Below, one piece after another: positions 41,677 through 50,248 of a stretch of DNA of 64,000 nt. The DNA comes from Streptomyces neyagawaensis. Lineage in GTDB: Bacteria > Actinomycetota > Actinomycetes > Streptomycetales > Streptomycetaceae. The stretch's first letter is position 1, and the number at the start of each line of letters is the position of its first letter. The notes under the pieces were generated by a model. It worked only from the letters and a program-made list of their open reading frames with translations, made no database searches and was not told the DNA's origin. A program made the translations under genes and the position numbers. The stretch is from contig NZ_JAMGBG010000117.1 in NCBI RefSeq assembly GCF_023516595.1, positions 1-64,000 of the forward strand, given 5' to 3'.

Positions 41677-42762
41677 ATGACCGTTCGAGCCGCCGTACTG
41701 CCCGCCGTCGGGGCCCCGTTGGAGATCGCCGAGATCGAGCTGCCGGAGCCCGGACCCGGCCAGGTCCGAGTGCGGCTCGCCGCCGCCGGGGTCTGCCACT
41801 CCGACCTGTCGCTGTCCGACGGGACGATGCGGGTGCCGGTGCCCGCCGTGCTGGGCCACGAGGGCGCGGGGACGGTACTGGCCGTGGGGGAGGGCGTCAC
41901 CCATGTCTCACCCGGTGCCGGGGTCGTCCTCAACTGGGCACCGTCCTGCGGGAGTTGCCACGCCTGCTCGCTCGGCGAGGTGTGGCTGTGCGCGAACGCG
42001 CTGGCCGGCGTGGGCGACGTGTACGCCCGGCGCGCCTCCGACGGCACGGACCTCCACCCAGGCCTGAACGTGGCCGCGTTCGCGGAGGAGACGGTGGTGG
42101 CCGCCGGGTGCGTACTTCCCGCTCCGGACGGCATCCCGCTCACCGACGCGGCGCTCCTCGGCTGCGCCGTCCTGACCGGGTACGGGGCGGTGCACCACTC
42201 GGCGCGGGTGCGGGAGGGCGAGACCGTCGCGGTGTTCGGCGTGGGCGGAGTGGGTCTCGCGGCGCTCCAGGCGGCGCGGATCGCGGGCGCGTCGCGCATC
42301 GTGGCGGTGGACGTCTCCCCGGCGAAGGAGGAACTGGCGCGGGCGGCCGGGGCCACGGACTTCGTCGTCGCCTCCGAGGGCACCGCCCGCGAGATCCGGG
42401 CGCTGACCGGGAAGCAGGGGGTCGATGTCGCCGTGGAGTGCGTGGGGCGGGCGGTGACGATCCGTACGGCCTGGGAGTCCACGCGGCGGGGCGGGCGCAC
42501 GACGGTCGTGGGGATCGGCGGCAAGGAGCAGCAGGTCGCCTTCAACGCGCTGGAGATCTTCCACTGGGGCCGCACCCTGTCCGGCTGCGTGTACGGCAAC
42601 TCCGACCCGGCACGGGACCTGCCGGTCCTGGCCGGCCACGTCCGGGCCGGCCGCCTCGACCTCGGCGCACTGATCACGGACCGCATCTCGCTGGACGACA
42701 TCCCGGCGGCCTTCGACAACATGCGCGCGGGCAAGGGCGGCCGGGCGGTCGTGACGTTCTGA
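41677..42762 (+). CDS. Zinc-dependent alcohol dehydrogenase
   Basis: 361 residues of the MDR superfamily: catalytic zinc ligands in 'GVCHSDLSLSDG' and 'LGHEGAGTV', structural zinc 'CGSCHACSLGEVWLC', and Rossmann motif 'VFGVGGVGLAALQAARIAGA'. With the upstream aldehyde dehydrogenase it would take a primary alcohol to an acid. The ATG at 41677 has GGAGAG 11 bases upstream. It probably belongs to the aldehyde dehydrogenase operon and ends before a large cruciform repeat. Confidence 0.94.
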   Translation: MTVRAAVLPAVGAPLEIAEIELPEPGPGQVRVRLAAAGVCHSDLSLSDGTMRVPVPAVLGHEGAGTVLAVGEGVTHVSPGAGVVLNWAPSCGSCHACSLGEVWLCANALAGVGDVYARRASDGTDLHPGLNVAAFAEETVVAAGCVLPAPDGIPLTDAALLGCAVLTGYGAVHHSARVREGETVAVFGVGGVGLAALQAARIAGASRIVAVDVSPAKEELARAAGATDFVVASEGTAREIRALTGKQGVDVAVECVGRAVTIRTAWESTRRGGRTTVVGIGGKEQQVAFNALEIFHWGRTLSGCVYGNSDPARDLPVLAGHVRAGRLDLGALITDRISLDDIPAAFDNMRAGKGGRAVVTF

Positions 42763-42797
42763 CCGGCGTACGCACGGCGCGGACGGGTGGGGGCCGT

Positions 42798-42903
42798 TCG
42801 CGCGGTTCCCCGCGCCCCTGAAAAGCGACCGGGGCTTCGCCCCGTGCTTTTCAGCTGAAGGCGGGCCGCAGGCCCATGCCTTCAGGGGCGGGGAACCGCG
42901 CGA
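42798..42903. repeat. Nested inverted repeat (terminator-like dispersed repeat)
   Basis: The outer arms are 42798-42822 and 42881-42903 (TCGCGCGGTTCCCCGC…CCCTGAA, differing by a two-base gap). Inside are two more hairpins: GAAAAGC…GGGGC-TTC-GCCCC…GCTTTTC (42819-42853) and CTGAAGGC…GCCTTCAG (42855-42885). From memory, repeats with these words occur between many Streptomyces genes. It likely ends the dehydrogenase transcript. Confidence 0.75.
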
Positions 42904-42993
42904 GAAACCACGACGCACCCGCACCCGCCACAACCACGCGCACCCCCGAGCCAGGAGGCACCCGAAACCCACCCGTGCACAACCGTTGACCGG

Positions 42994-43010
42994 CATACCG
43001 TCCGGTCAGT
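42994..43010. promoter_or_regulatory. Operator candidate of the MHS transporter gene
   Basis: CATACCGTCCGGTCAGT matches the site at 63068 (CATACCGACCGGTTAGT) at 15 of 17 positions and shares its arm with the 32280 palindrome. Confidence 0.55.
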
Positions 43011-43053
43011 ACGTTCCCCCGGAACGTCCCCGCACCCATCGGAGTGTGCACGC

Positions 43054-44409
43054 ATGGACACCGCTCCTTCTCCCCGTCCCCAGCAGCCCGACGCCCGTCA
43101 TCGCCGCAAGGTCGCCACGGCCGCGGCCCTCGCCTCAGCCGTCGAGTGGTACGACTACTTCGTCTTCGGTATAGCCGCGGCCCTCGTCCTCGGCGACCTC
43201 TACTTCCCCGCCGGCAGCTCCTCCGCGGGAGTCCTCGCCGCGTTCGCCACCTTCGCCGTCGGCTTCCTCGCCCGCCCCCTCGGCGGCATCGTCGCCGGTC
43301 ACCTCGGTGACAAGCGCGGCCGCAAGCCGATGCTGGTCCTGGCCCTCACCCTGATGGGCCTCGCCACCACCGGCATCGGTCTCCTCCCCACGTACGAGAC
43401 GATCGGGATCGCCGCTCCGGTCCTGCTCGTCCTCCTCCGGGTCGCCCAGGGTGTCGCCGTCGGCGCCCAGTGGGGCGGCGCGATGCTGCTCGCCACCGAG
43501 TACGCCCCCGAGGGCAAGCGCGGGGTGTACGGCAGCTTCGTCCAACTCGGCGTGCCGATCGGCGTGGTGAGCGCCAACACCGTGTTCCTCGTCGTGGGCG
43601 GGGCCACCAGTGAGAGCGCGTTCGTCGCGTGGGGGTGGCGCGTCCCGTTCCTGATCGGCCTGTTCGTCCTCGGCCTGGCCTGGTACATCCACCGCAAGGT
43701 CGAGGAGACCCCCGAGTTCCGGGAGGCGGAGCGGGCGCTCGCGGAGCAGGAGAGGAGCGAGAAGAGTTCGCCGCTCAGGACGATCCTCCGCGGTCACCTC
43801 GGCACGGTCTTCCTCGCCGGCGGTTCCTTCGCCGTGAACACCGCGACGTTCTACATCATCATCACCGGCGTCCTCGACTACACCACCCGTGAACTCGACA
43901 TGAAGCGCAGCGCCGTCCTCGCCGTCTCGCTCTGTGTCAGCCTCACCCAGCTCATCCTGATCCCCGCCGCCGCGGCCCTCTCCGACCGGGTCGGACGGAT
44001 CCGGATCTACGCGTTCGGCGCGGCCGGGATCGCCCTGTGGGCCGTGCCGCTGTTCCTGCTCATCGACACCGGGTCCCTGGTGTGGCTGGCCGTCGGCACC
44101 TTCGTCGCCAGCTGCTTCCTCAGCATCATGTACGGGCCGCAGGCCGCCCTGTTCGCCGAGCTGTTCACCCCCGAGATGCGGTACACGGGTGCCTCGCTCG
44201 GGTACCAGATCGCGGCGGTCCTCGGCGGCGGCCTCGCGCCGTTCCTGATGGTGCTGCTCCTGGAGGCGACCGGCACGTCCCTGGCGGTGTCCGCGTACAT
44301 CATCGCGCTCTCGGTGGTGGCCCTCCTGTCGATCAGGGTCCTCGCCCGCCGGGCGAGCGCCCGGACCGAACCTGCCCCTCAGGCGGAGCCGGCGGAACAG
44401 GTCGGTTAG
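43054..44409 (+). CDS. MHS-family (MFS) metabolite:proton symporter
   Basis: 451 residues with twelve membrane segments. 'ASAVEWYDYFVFGIAAALVLGDLYFP', 'GFLARPLGGIVAGHLGDKRGRKPMLV' and 'RVAQGVAVGAQWGGAMLLATEYAPEGKRG' are the marks of the metabolite:H+ symporter family (ShiA/ProP/KgtP relatives). It should import an organic acid or related compound. The operator just upstream suggests TetR control. It ends nine bases before the convergent EamA gene. Confidence 0.93.
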   Translation: MDTAPSPRPQQPDARHRRKVATAAALASAVEWYDYFVFGIAAALVLGDLYFPAGSSSAGVLAAFATFAVGFLARPLGGIVAGHLGDKRGRKPMLVLALTLMGLATTGIGLLPTYETIGIAAPVLLVLLRVAQGVAVGAQWGGAMLLATEYAPEGKRGVYGSFVQLGVPIGVVSANTVFLVVGGATSESAFVAWGWRVPFLIGLFVLGLAWYIHRKVEETPEFREAERALAEQERSEKSSPLRTILRGHLGTVFLAGGSFAVNTATFYIIITGVLDYTTRELDMKRSAVLAVSLCVSLTQLILIPAAAALSDRVGRIRIYAFGAAGIALWAVPLFLLIDTGSLVWLAVGTFVASCFLSIMYGPQAALFAELFTPEMRYTGASLGYQIAAVLGGGLAPFLMVLLLEATGTSLAVSAYIIALSVVALLSIRVLARRASARTEPAPQAEPAEQVG

Positions 44410-44418
44410 CCGCGTCGA

Positions 44419-45465
44419 CTAGGAAGTCCGATCGTGCCGTGGCCGTGGCTCCGTGACCGTGTCCGGAGCCACGGCCACCGCCACCTCCGCCACTACCGCC
44501 ACCTCAGCCGCACCGGTCACCGCCGTGCCGTCCGCGGCACCCCGGACCCCTGCCCCCGCCCCCGCCCCCGCCCGCGGTCGGGACCGGGACACGGCCACAC
44601 CCGCCAGGCACAGCGCGCCACCGGCCAGGGTGAGCGGACCCGGCACCTCGTCGAGGGCCAGCCAGGACATGAGGACGACCAGCGCGGGCACGGCGTACGT
44701 GGTGGCGCCCATCCGGCTCGCGGTCGTACGGGCCAGGGCGTACGCCCAGGTCGTGAACGCCAGCGCGGTCGGGAAGACGCCCAGGTAGACCATGTTGAGG
44801 GTCGCGGAGAGCGGCGCGTCGGCCGCGTCCCGCACCAGCTGCCCGGCGAACGGCAGGCACAGCACCGCGCCGACGAGACAGCCGAAGGTGGTCACCTGGA
44901 GGGCGCTCGCCGAGCCCAGCGCGGGCTTCTGCGCGACCACGCCGCCCGCGTACGCGACCGCCGCGAGCACGCACAGCACGACGCCCAGCACCGACGCGCC
45001 GCCCTCGCCGGACATCGACAGCCCCACCGCGACGGCTCCCGCGAACGACACCGCCATGCCCGCGAGCAGCCGGGGCGGCATCGGGTCGCCCAGCAGACGG
45101 GCGCCGAGCAGGGCGATCAGGAGGGGGCCGATGTTGACGACCAGCGCGGCCGTACCCGCGTCGACCTGCTGCTCGCCCCAGTTCAGGGCGACCATGTAGA
45201 ACCCGAACCAGAGCGCCCCGGACACCGCGATCCCCCGCCACGCGGCCTGTGGCGGCCAACCCTCCCGCCGTACCGCCCAGATCAGCCCGAGCGCCACCGC
45301 CCCGGCCGCGAGCCGGCCCAGCGCCAGCGCCCCCGGCGCGTACGCCTGCCCGGCGCTGCGAATGGACACGAAGGCCGACGCCCACAGCACGACGGTCACG
45401 AGGGCGGCCCCACCGGCGAGCAGCTCGGCACGACGGACGGGACGGACCCGGGAGTTCTCAGCCAT
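44419..45465 (-). CDS. EamA-family (DMT) transporter
   Basis: 348 residues with ten membrane segments in two EamA repeats ('LVTVVLWASAFVSIRSAGQAYAPGALALGRL' and 'VLGVVLCVLAAVAYAGGVVAQK'; 'YLGVFPTALAFTTWAYALARTTASRMGATTYAVPALVVLMSWL'). It is probably a metabolite or amino-acid exporter. The cytoplasmic tail is a long Ala/Gly/Val-rich extension. An inverted repeat in the last codons can end the opposing MHS transcript. Confidence 0.92.
   Translation of the reverse strand: MAENSRVRPVRRAELLAGGAALVTVVLWASAFVSIRSAGQAYAPGALALGRLAAGAVALGLIWAVRREGWPPQAAWRGIAVSGALWFGFYMVALNWGEQQVDAGTAALVVNIGPLLIALLGARLLGDPMPPRLLAGMAVSFAGAVAVGLSMSGEGGASVLGVVLCVLAAVAYAGGVVAQKPALGSASALQVTTFGCLVGAVLCLPFAGQLVRDAADAPLSATLNMVYLGVFPTALAFTTWAYALARTTASRMGATTYAVPALVVLMSWLALDEVPGPLTLAGGALCLAGVAVSRSRPRAGAGAGAGVRGAADGTAVTGAAEVAVVAEVAVAVAPDTVTEPRPRHDRTS
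44439..44478 (+). terminator. Terminator between convergent transporter genes
   Basis: GTGGCCGTGGCTCC at 44439-44452 is perfectly inverted at 44465-44478 with a 12-base loop, inside the 3' coding end of the EamA gene. Confidence 0.6.
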
Positions 45466-45579
45466 GCCCCGAGGCTAGGCGCGCCGCCGCACCGAGGCTC
45501 GCGATTTTCGGACGCCGAGCTCGGAGGGCCGGCCGAGGGCGGCAGGGGAGCGGAGCCGCCGGCGGGAGACTTGATCCGG

Positions 45580-45690
45580 CGGTCGGCGTCGGCCGCCGTC
45601 GGCCGCCGCCGAGCGCCGCCGGCCGCCGCCGACCGTCGCCGACCGCCGTCGACCGCCGCCGAGCGGCGTCGGCCGACGTCCGGTCGGCTA
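45580..45690. repeat. GCC/GTC triplet low-complexity tract
   Basis: About 110 bases built of GCCGCC, GTCGGC and GACCGCC triplets, just downstream of the TetR gene. It forms many alternative hairpins and is prone to slippage; it may end the TetR transcript. Confidence 0.6.
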
Positions 45691-46332
45691 GGGCCCCTGC
45701 CGGACGACCCGCTCGTACTGGGCCGCGAGGCCCTCCAGCAGTGCGTTCAGGCCCGCTTCGAACGCCCGCTCGTCCACCTTCTCCTGCTGTTCGGCCAGCA
45801 GATGCGCCTGACCGAGATGCGGATAGTCCGCCGGGTCGTACGCGCTCTCGTCGTCCACGAAACCCCCGGCGAACGACCCGAGGGCGGACCCCATGATGAA
45901 GTACCGCATCAGCGCCCCGATGGACGTGGCCTGCGCCGCGGGCCACCCCGCGTCGACCATGGCGCCGAAGACCGCGTCCGCGACCCGCAGCCCGGCGGGC
46001 CGCCGTCCGGGCCCCCGCGCGAGGACGGGCACGATGTTCGGATGGTCGCGCAGGGCGCCGCGGTAGGAGAGCGCCCAGTCGTACAGCGCGGTCCGCCAGT
46101 CGCGTCCGTCCTCGAACATCGACAGGTCGACCTGGGCGCTCACCGAGTCCGCCACCGCCTCCAGGATCTGGTCCTTGGTGCGGAAGTGGTTGTAGAGCGA
46201 CGGCCCGCTCACCCCCAACTCGGCCGCGAGCCGCCGGGTGGACAGGGCCGCCAGCCCCTCCGCGTCGACCAGGTGCCGTGCCGTCTCCACGATGCGGTCG
46301 GTGCTCAGCAGGGGCTTGCGCGGTCGGGCCAT
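45688..46332 (-). CDS. TetR-family regulator of acyl-CoA dehydrogenase
   Basis: 214 residues. Helix-turn-helix 'DRIVETARHLVDAEGLAALSTRRLAAELGVSGPSLYNHFRTKDQILEAVADSV'; the C-terminus is the TetR_C ligand-binding type. It is divergent from the acyl-CoA dehydrogenase gene, with an operator in the 63-base gap. Neither the ATG at 46332 nor the one at 46341 has a good ribosome site. The product may also act at 40134. Confidence 0.9.
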   Translation of the reverse strand: MARPRKPLLSTDRIVETARHLVDAEGLAALSTRRLAAELGVSGPSLYNHFRTKDQILEAVADSVSAQVDLSMFEDGRDWRTALYDWALSYRGALRDHPNIVPVLARGPGRRPAGLRVADAVFGAMVDAGWPAAQATSIGALMRYFIMGSALGSFAGGFVDDESAYDPADYPHLGQAHLLAEQQEKVDERAFEAGLNALLEGLAAQYERVVRQGP

Positions 46333-46359
46333 GGCGCACATAGTAGGGGTGCGCGATTA

Positions 46360-46376
46360 AACTAGCAGTGATAATT
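46360..46376. promoter_or_regulatory. TetR operator between regulator and acyl-CoA dehydrogenase genes
   Basis: AACTAGCAGTGATAATT is an imperfect dyad (six of eight arm positions). It is followed by AAAGGAGG, so bound repressor would also cover the start region. Confidence 0.65.
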
Positions 46377-46395
46377 AAAGGAGGGGTGAGCCGCC

Positions 46396-47547
46396 GTGAA
46401 CCTGGAGCTCAGCGAGGAGCAGACCGCCGTCCGCCGACTCGCCCGGGACTTCGTCGAGCGCGAGATCGCCCCGCACGTCGTGGACTGGGACCGCGCCGAG
46501 AGCGTCGACCGTTCGATCGTGAAGAAGCTCGGCGAGGTCGGCTTCCTGGGGCTCACCGTCGACGAGGAGTACGGCGGCAGTGGCGGCGACCACCTCGCGT
46601 ACTGCCTGGTCACCGAGGAACTCGGCCGCGGTGACTCCTCCGTGCGCGGCATCGTCTCCGTCTCCCTCGGCCTGGTCGCCAAGACGATCGCGACCTGGGG
46701 GAGCGAGGAGCAGAAGAGGCGCTGGCTGCCGGGGCTGACGGCGGGGGAGTACGTCGGCTGCTTCGGCCTCACCGAGCCCGGCACCGGCTCCGACGCCGGC
46801 AACCTCGCCACCCGCGCGGTCCGCGACGGCGACGACTACGTCCTCGACGGCACCAAGATGTTCATCACCAACGGCACCTGGGCCGATGTCGTCCTCCTCT
46901 TCGCCCGCTCCACCGACGCCCCCGGCCACAAGGGCGTCACCGCGTTCCTCGTCCCCACCGACACCCCCGGCCTGACCCGCCGCACCGTCCACGGCAAGCT
47001 GGGCCTGCGCGGCCAGGCCACCGCCGAACTGGTCCTGGAGGGTGTCCGCGTCCCCGCCTCCGCGATGCTCGGCCCCGAGGGCAAGGGCTTCGGTGTCGCC
47101 ATGTCGGCGCTCGCCAAGGGCCGGATGTCGGTCGCCGCGGGCTGCGTCGGCATCGCCCAGGCCGCACTGGACGCGGCGGTCCGGTACGCCGGCGAACGCG
47201 AGCAGTTCGGCAGGCCGATCGCCCACCACCAGCTCGTCCAGGAACTCCTCAGTGACATCGCGGTCGACGTCGACGCCGCCCGGCTGCTGACCTGGCGCGT
47301 CGCCGACCTCGTCGACCGGGGCCTGCCCTTCGCCACCGAGGCGAGCAAGGCCAAGCTGTTCGCCTCCGAGGCCGCCGTCCGTGCCGCGAACAACGCCCTC
47401 CAGGTCTTCGGCGGCTACGGCTACATCGACGAGTACCCGGTCGGCAAACTCCTGCGCGATGCCCGCGTGATGACCCTGTACGAGGGCACCAGTCAGATCC
47501 AGAAGCTCCTCATCGGGCGGGCGCTGACCGGCGTGTCGGCGTTCTGA
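46396..47547 (+). CDS. Acyl-CoA dehydrogenase
   Basis: 383 residues, FAD flavoprotein. 'CFGLTEPGTGSDAGNLATRAV', 'LDGTKMFITNGTWADVVLLFAR' and the catalytic Glu in 'MTLYEGTSQIQKLLIGRAL' are diagnostic. It introduces the first double bond in a short or branched acyl-CoA. GTG at 46396 follows GGAGGGG. Control by the divergent TetR gene is likely. Confidence 0.96.
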   Translation: MNLELSEEQTAVRRLARDFVEREIAPHVVDWDRAESVDRSIVKKLGEVGFLGLTVDEEYGGSGGDHLAYCLVTEELGRGDSSVRGIVSVSLGLVAKTIATWGSEEQKRRWLPGLTAGEYVGCFGLTEPGTGSDAGNLATRAVRDGDDYVLDGTKMFITNGTWADVVLLFARSTDAPGHKGVTAFLVPTDTPGLTRRTVHGKLGLRGQATAELVLEGVRVPASAMLGPEGKGFGVAMSALAKGRMSVAAGCVGIAQAALDAAVRYAGEREQFGRPIAHHQLVQELLSDIAVDVDAARLLTWRVADLVDRGLPFATEASKAKLFASEAAVRAANNALQVFGGYGYIDEYPVGKLLRDARVMTLYEGTSQIQKLLIGRALTGVSAF

Positions 47548-47628
47548 GCGCCGGGGACGGCGGGCGTTCCGAGCGCCGGGGCGGCGGGGGTTCTGAGTAC
47601 CGGGAGCCGTTCCCGACTGAGTATCCGC

Positions 47629-47654
47629 ACGGATGTGGCGCGCCCCACATCCGT
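47629..47654 (+). terminator. 10-bp stem-loop between acyl-CoA dehydrogenase and YiaA genes
   Basis: ACGGATGTGG, six-base loop, CCACATCCGT. It lies 82 bases past one stop and 14 bases before the next ATG, so it may be either a terminator or a leader structure. Confidence 0.55.
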
Positions 47655-47668
47655 CGACCCTGGTCCCC

Positions 47669-47956
47669 ATGAGTGAGACACCGGTCAAGCAGCAGAACAC
47701 GGCCGCCTTCTACGGGCAGGCCGTCGCGTCGTTCGCCGTCGCCATGGCGGCCACCGGCATCGGCATCTACAACCTGGACGCCGACGTCTGGGTCCGCGCC
47801 TTCCTCGCCATCGCGGTCCTGTACCTCGTGACCTCGGCGTTCACCCTGTCCAAGGTGATCCGCGACCGGCAGGAGGCCGGGCAGATCGTCAGCCGGGTCG
47901 ACCAGGCCAGGCTGGAGAAGCTCCTCGCCGAGCACGACCCCTTCGAGAAGCTCTGA
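47669..47956 (+). CDS. YiaA/YiaB-type small membrane protein
   Basis: 95 residues with two membrane segments ('GQAVASFAVAMAATGIGIYNLDADVWVRAFLAIAVLYLVTSAFTLSKVIRDRQE'), the YiaA/YiaB domain. The function is unknown. The cytoplasmic tail is charged. It has no clear ribosome site; a stem-loop ends 14 bases upstream. A longer frame from 47633 lacks family support. Confidence 0.9.
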   Translation: MSETPVKQQNTAAFYGQAVASFAVAMAATGIGIYNLDADVWVRAFLAIAVLYLVTSAFTLSKVIRDRQEAGQIVSRVDQARLEKLLAEHDPFEKL

Positions 47957-48045
47957 CGCCCCTCACCGCCACGCGTGACGCGTGCCCAGCCGCTCGCTCC
48001 CGCACGGCCGCACCCTCGCCCGCTCACCCCGCTGAGCGGGCACTC

Positions 48046-48059
48046 TAAGCGCTCGCTCA
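48046..48059. promoter_or_regulatory. TetR-type operator before the TetR gene at 48107
   Basis: TAAGCG-CT-CGCTCA, one mismatch from a perfect 6-2-6 dyad, 48 bases before the start. It shares TAAGC/GCTTA architecture with the site at 53682. Autoregulation is likely. Confidence 0.5.
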
Positions 48060-48106
48060 CCCTCGGCGGTATGGTGGTGCCCAGCCAGGGAAGGGGCGAA
48101 CGATCG

Positions 48107-48733
48107 ATGAGTACGGCGGAGGAGACGGCCGGCGGCGAGCCGCAGCCGTGGGGCGAGGTCAGCCCGGACGCGGCCCGACGGCTGCTGGTGGCCGCCGTGG
48201 AGGCCTTCGCCGAGCGCGGCTACCACGCCACGACCACCCGTGACATCGCGGGCCGCGCCGGCATGAGCCCGGCCGCGCTCTACATCCACTACAAGACCAA
48301 GGAAGAGCTGCTCCACCGGATCAGCCGCATCGGCCACGAGAAGGCCCTCGACGTCCTGCGCACCGCCGCCGACTCCGAGGGCACCCCGGCCGAGCGCCTC
48401 GCCGAGGCCGTCCGCTCCTTCGTCCGCTGGCACGCCGGGCAGCACACCGTCGCCCGTGTCGTGCAGTACGAACTCGACGCGCTGGGCCCCGACGCCCGCG
48501 CCGAGATCGTCGCCCTGCGCCGCCAGAACGACGCCGCGGTCCGCCAGATCATCCAGGACGGCGTCGCCGCCGGCGACTTCGACGTGCCCGACGTCAAGGG
48601 CACCACGGTGGCCGTCCTCTCCCTGTGCATCGACGTGGCCCGCTGGTTCAACGTCAACGGCCCGCGCACCCCCGACGAGGTGGGCGCCCTCTACGCCGAC
48701 CTCGTCCTGCGCATGGTCCGCGCCACGAAGTAG
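48107..48733 (+). CDS. TetR-family regulator
   Basis: 208 residues. Helix-turn-helix 'RRLLVAAVEAFAERGYHATTTRDIAGRAGMSPAALYIHYKTKEELLHRISRIGHEKAL'. The C-terminal domain resembles the group that often controls acyl-CoA metabolism. The start at 48107 is preceded by GGGAAGGGG; an ATG at 48071 and a GTG at 47975 are less likely. It stands alone and may repress itself through the palindrome 48 bases upstream. Confidence 0.9.
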   Translation: MSTAEETAGGEPQPWGEVSPDAARRLLVAAVEAFAERGYHATTTRDIAGRAGMSPAALYIHYKTKEELLHRISRIGHEKALDVLRTAADSEGTPAERLAEAVRSFVRWHAGQHTVARVVQYELDALGPDARAEIVALRRQNDAAVRQIIQDGVAAGDFDVPDVKGTTVAVLSLCIDVARWFNVNGPRTPDEVGALYADLVLRMVRATK

Positions 48734-48816
48734 GGCCCGCCCCGCACGTCACGATCGCGTCCGCTCCCCTGGAGGTCGCCCGCATCCGCGCCTTCGCGGC
48801 CGCAACCCGCACCGGA

Positions 48817-48839
48817 CGTCCTGGACGGCCACCAGGACG
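48817..48839. terminator. Terminator between convergent TetR and aminotransferase genes
   Basis: CGTCCTGG, seven-base loop, CCAGGACG; an alternative stem pairs CCACCAGG at 48829-48836 with CCTGGTGG further on. Confidence 0.5.
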
Positions 48840-48890
48840 GGGCCCTTCCCGGGCTCCGCCCTGGTGGCGGGGCAGCGATCCGCACGCGCT

Positions 48891-50090
48891 TCAGAGAAAA
48901 GAGGAAAGACCGTCGAGGAGCCTGTCCACGTCGTCGGCGGTGTTGTACGGCGCCAGGCCAACCCGCAGGGCGGGGTCCTCCAGCTTCAAGGCGGCGAAGG
49001 GCTCGTACGCGTAGAACGACCCGGCGGGGGCCAGGACGTCGCGTGCGGCCAGATGTACCTGGGCCTCGCGGGCGTCGCGGCCTTCGAGGGTCATCAGAAG
49101 GGTCGGGGTGCGGTCGGCCGCCTTCGAGTGCAGGGTGACGGCGTCGCCCAGAGCGCGCAGACCCTCTTCCAGCCTCGTGCGCAGCATCTGCTCGTGTTCG
49201 TGCAGGGAGCCCAGTGAATGCGCGAGCTGCTCCCTGCGCGTGGCCCGCGTGCCCGGGTCGATCGCGGCGAGGAAGTCCACGGCGGCGGTGGCACCCGCCA
49301 GGATCTCGTAGGGCAGTGTGCCGAACTCGAAGCGTTCCGGCACGGTGTCGGGGGAAGGCAGGAGTTTGTCCGGGTGGAGGGTTTCGAGGAGTCCGGGCGC
49401 TCCCGCGAGCACACCGCAGTGCGGTCCGAGGAACTTGTACGGGGAACAGACGAACAGGTCCGCGCCCAGGGCGGGCACGTCCACCAGATGGTGGGCGGCG
49501 TAGTGCACCCCATCCACGTACACCAGGGCACCGACCGCGTGCGCCAGGTCGGCGATCCGGCGGACGGGCGGCTTGGTGCCCAGCACGTTCGAGGCCGCCG
49601 TGACCGCGACGAGCCGCGTCCGAGGCGACAGCGCCCGCTCGAACGAATCGAGGTCGAGCTCCGCGGTCTCGCTGTCGATCTCGATCCAGCGGACCGTTAC
49701 GCCGGCGCGCTCGGCCGCCTGGATCCAGGGGCGGACGTTGCAGTCGTGATCCAGGCGGCTGAGGACGATTTCGTCGCCGGTCTTCCAGCTCTTGGCCAGG
49801 TGACGGGAGAAGTCGTACGTGAGCTGGGTGGCGCTGCGACCGTGGACGACACCGTCGGCGGGCACATTGAGCAGGTCGGCATAGGCGGCGCGGAACTCCG
49901 CGACGGCGCGCTCGGCATTGAGCTCGGACGGGCTGACAACTCCCCGGTTGGAAAGGGGGCCGGTCAGCGTCGCGGCGATGGCGTCGGCGACGGGGCGGGG
50001 GGTCTGGGTCCCACCCGGGCCGTCGAAGAAGGCGAGGCCGTGGTCGAGGGAGGGGAAGTGGGCCCGGAGGGCGGTCAGGTCGATGGCCAT
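48891..50090 (-). CDS. Class V aminotransferase, cysteine desulfurase-like
   Basis: 399 residues, PLP-dependent. 'FFDGPGGTQTPRPVADAIAATL' at the N-terminus, 'HDCNVRPWIQAAERAGVTVRWIEID', 'GVHYAAHHLVDVPALGADLFVCSPYKFLGPHCGVLAG' with the PLP Lys in SPYKFLG, and a C-terminal 'RVGLAPYNTADDVDRLLDGL' are typical. It may remove sulfur from cysteine or another amino compound; no Fe-S genes are nearby. The ATG at 50090 starts the family domain. It is divergent from a LysR gene. Confidence 0.93.
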   Translation of the reverse strand: MAIDLTALRAHFPSLDHGLAFFDGPGGTQTPRPVADAIAATLTGPLSNRGVVSPSELNAERAVAEFRAAYADLLNVPADGVVHGRSATQLTYDFSRHLAKSWKTGDEIVLSRLDHDCNVRPWIQAAERAGVTVRWIEIDSETAELDLDSFERALSPRTRLVAVTAASNVLGTKPPVRRIADLAHAVGALVYVDGVHYAAHHLVDVPALGADLFVCSPYKFLGPHCGVLAGAPGLLETLHPDKLLPSPDTVPERFEFGTLPYEILAGATAAVDFLAAIDPGTRATRREQLAHSLGSLHEHEQMLRTRLEEGLRALGDAVTLHSKAADRTPTLLMTLEGRDAREAQVHLAARDVLAPAGSFYAYEPFAALKLEDPALRVGLAPYNTADDVDRLLDGLSSFL

Positions 50091-50169
50091 GGCCTCGGCT
50101 TTCGCAGAAGTGCAGCGGTCATGCGGACGGCTGGGGGCGGTGGGCGGCAGCGCAGGTGAGGCGCGTTCT

Positions 50170-50205
50170 TCCTGCCGGTTGCCTAGACTCTGGCATCCGG
50201 CAGGA
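50170..50205. promoter_or_regulatory. LysR-type operator between aminotransferase and LysR genes
   Basis: TCCTGCCGG (50170-50178) and CCGGCAGGA (50197-50205) are perfectly inverted; inside lies TTGCCTAGACTCTGGCA with TGCC/GGCA arms. It sits in the 158-base divergent gap, as expected for LysR control. Confidence 0.6.
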
Positions 50206-50248
50206 GAACACGTAAAGCGATGGATCGAGAAGAGAAAGTTCACCATCC

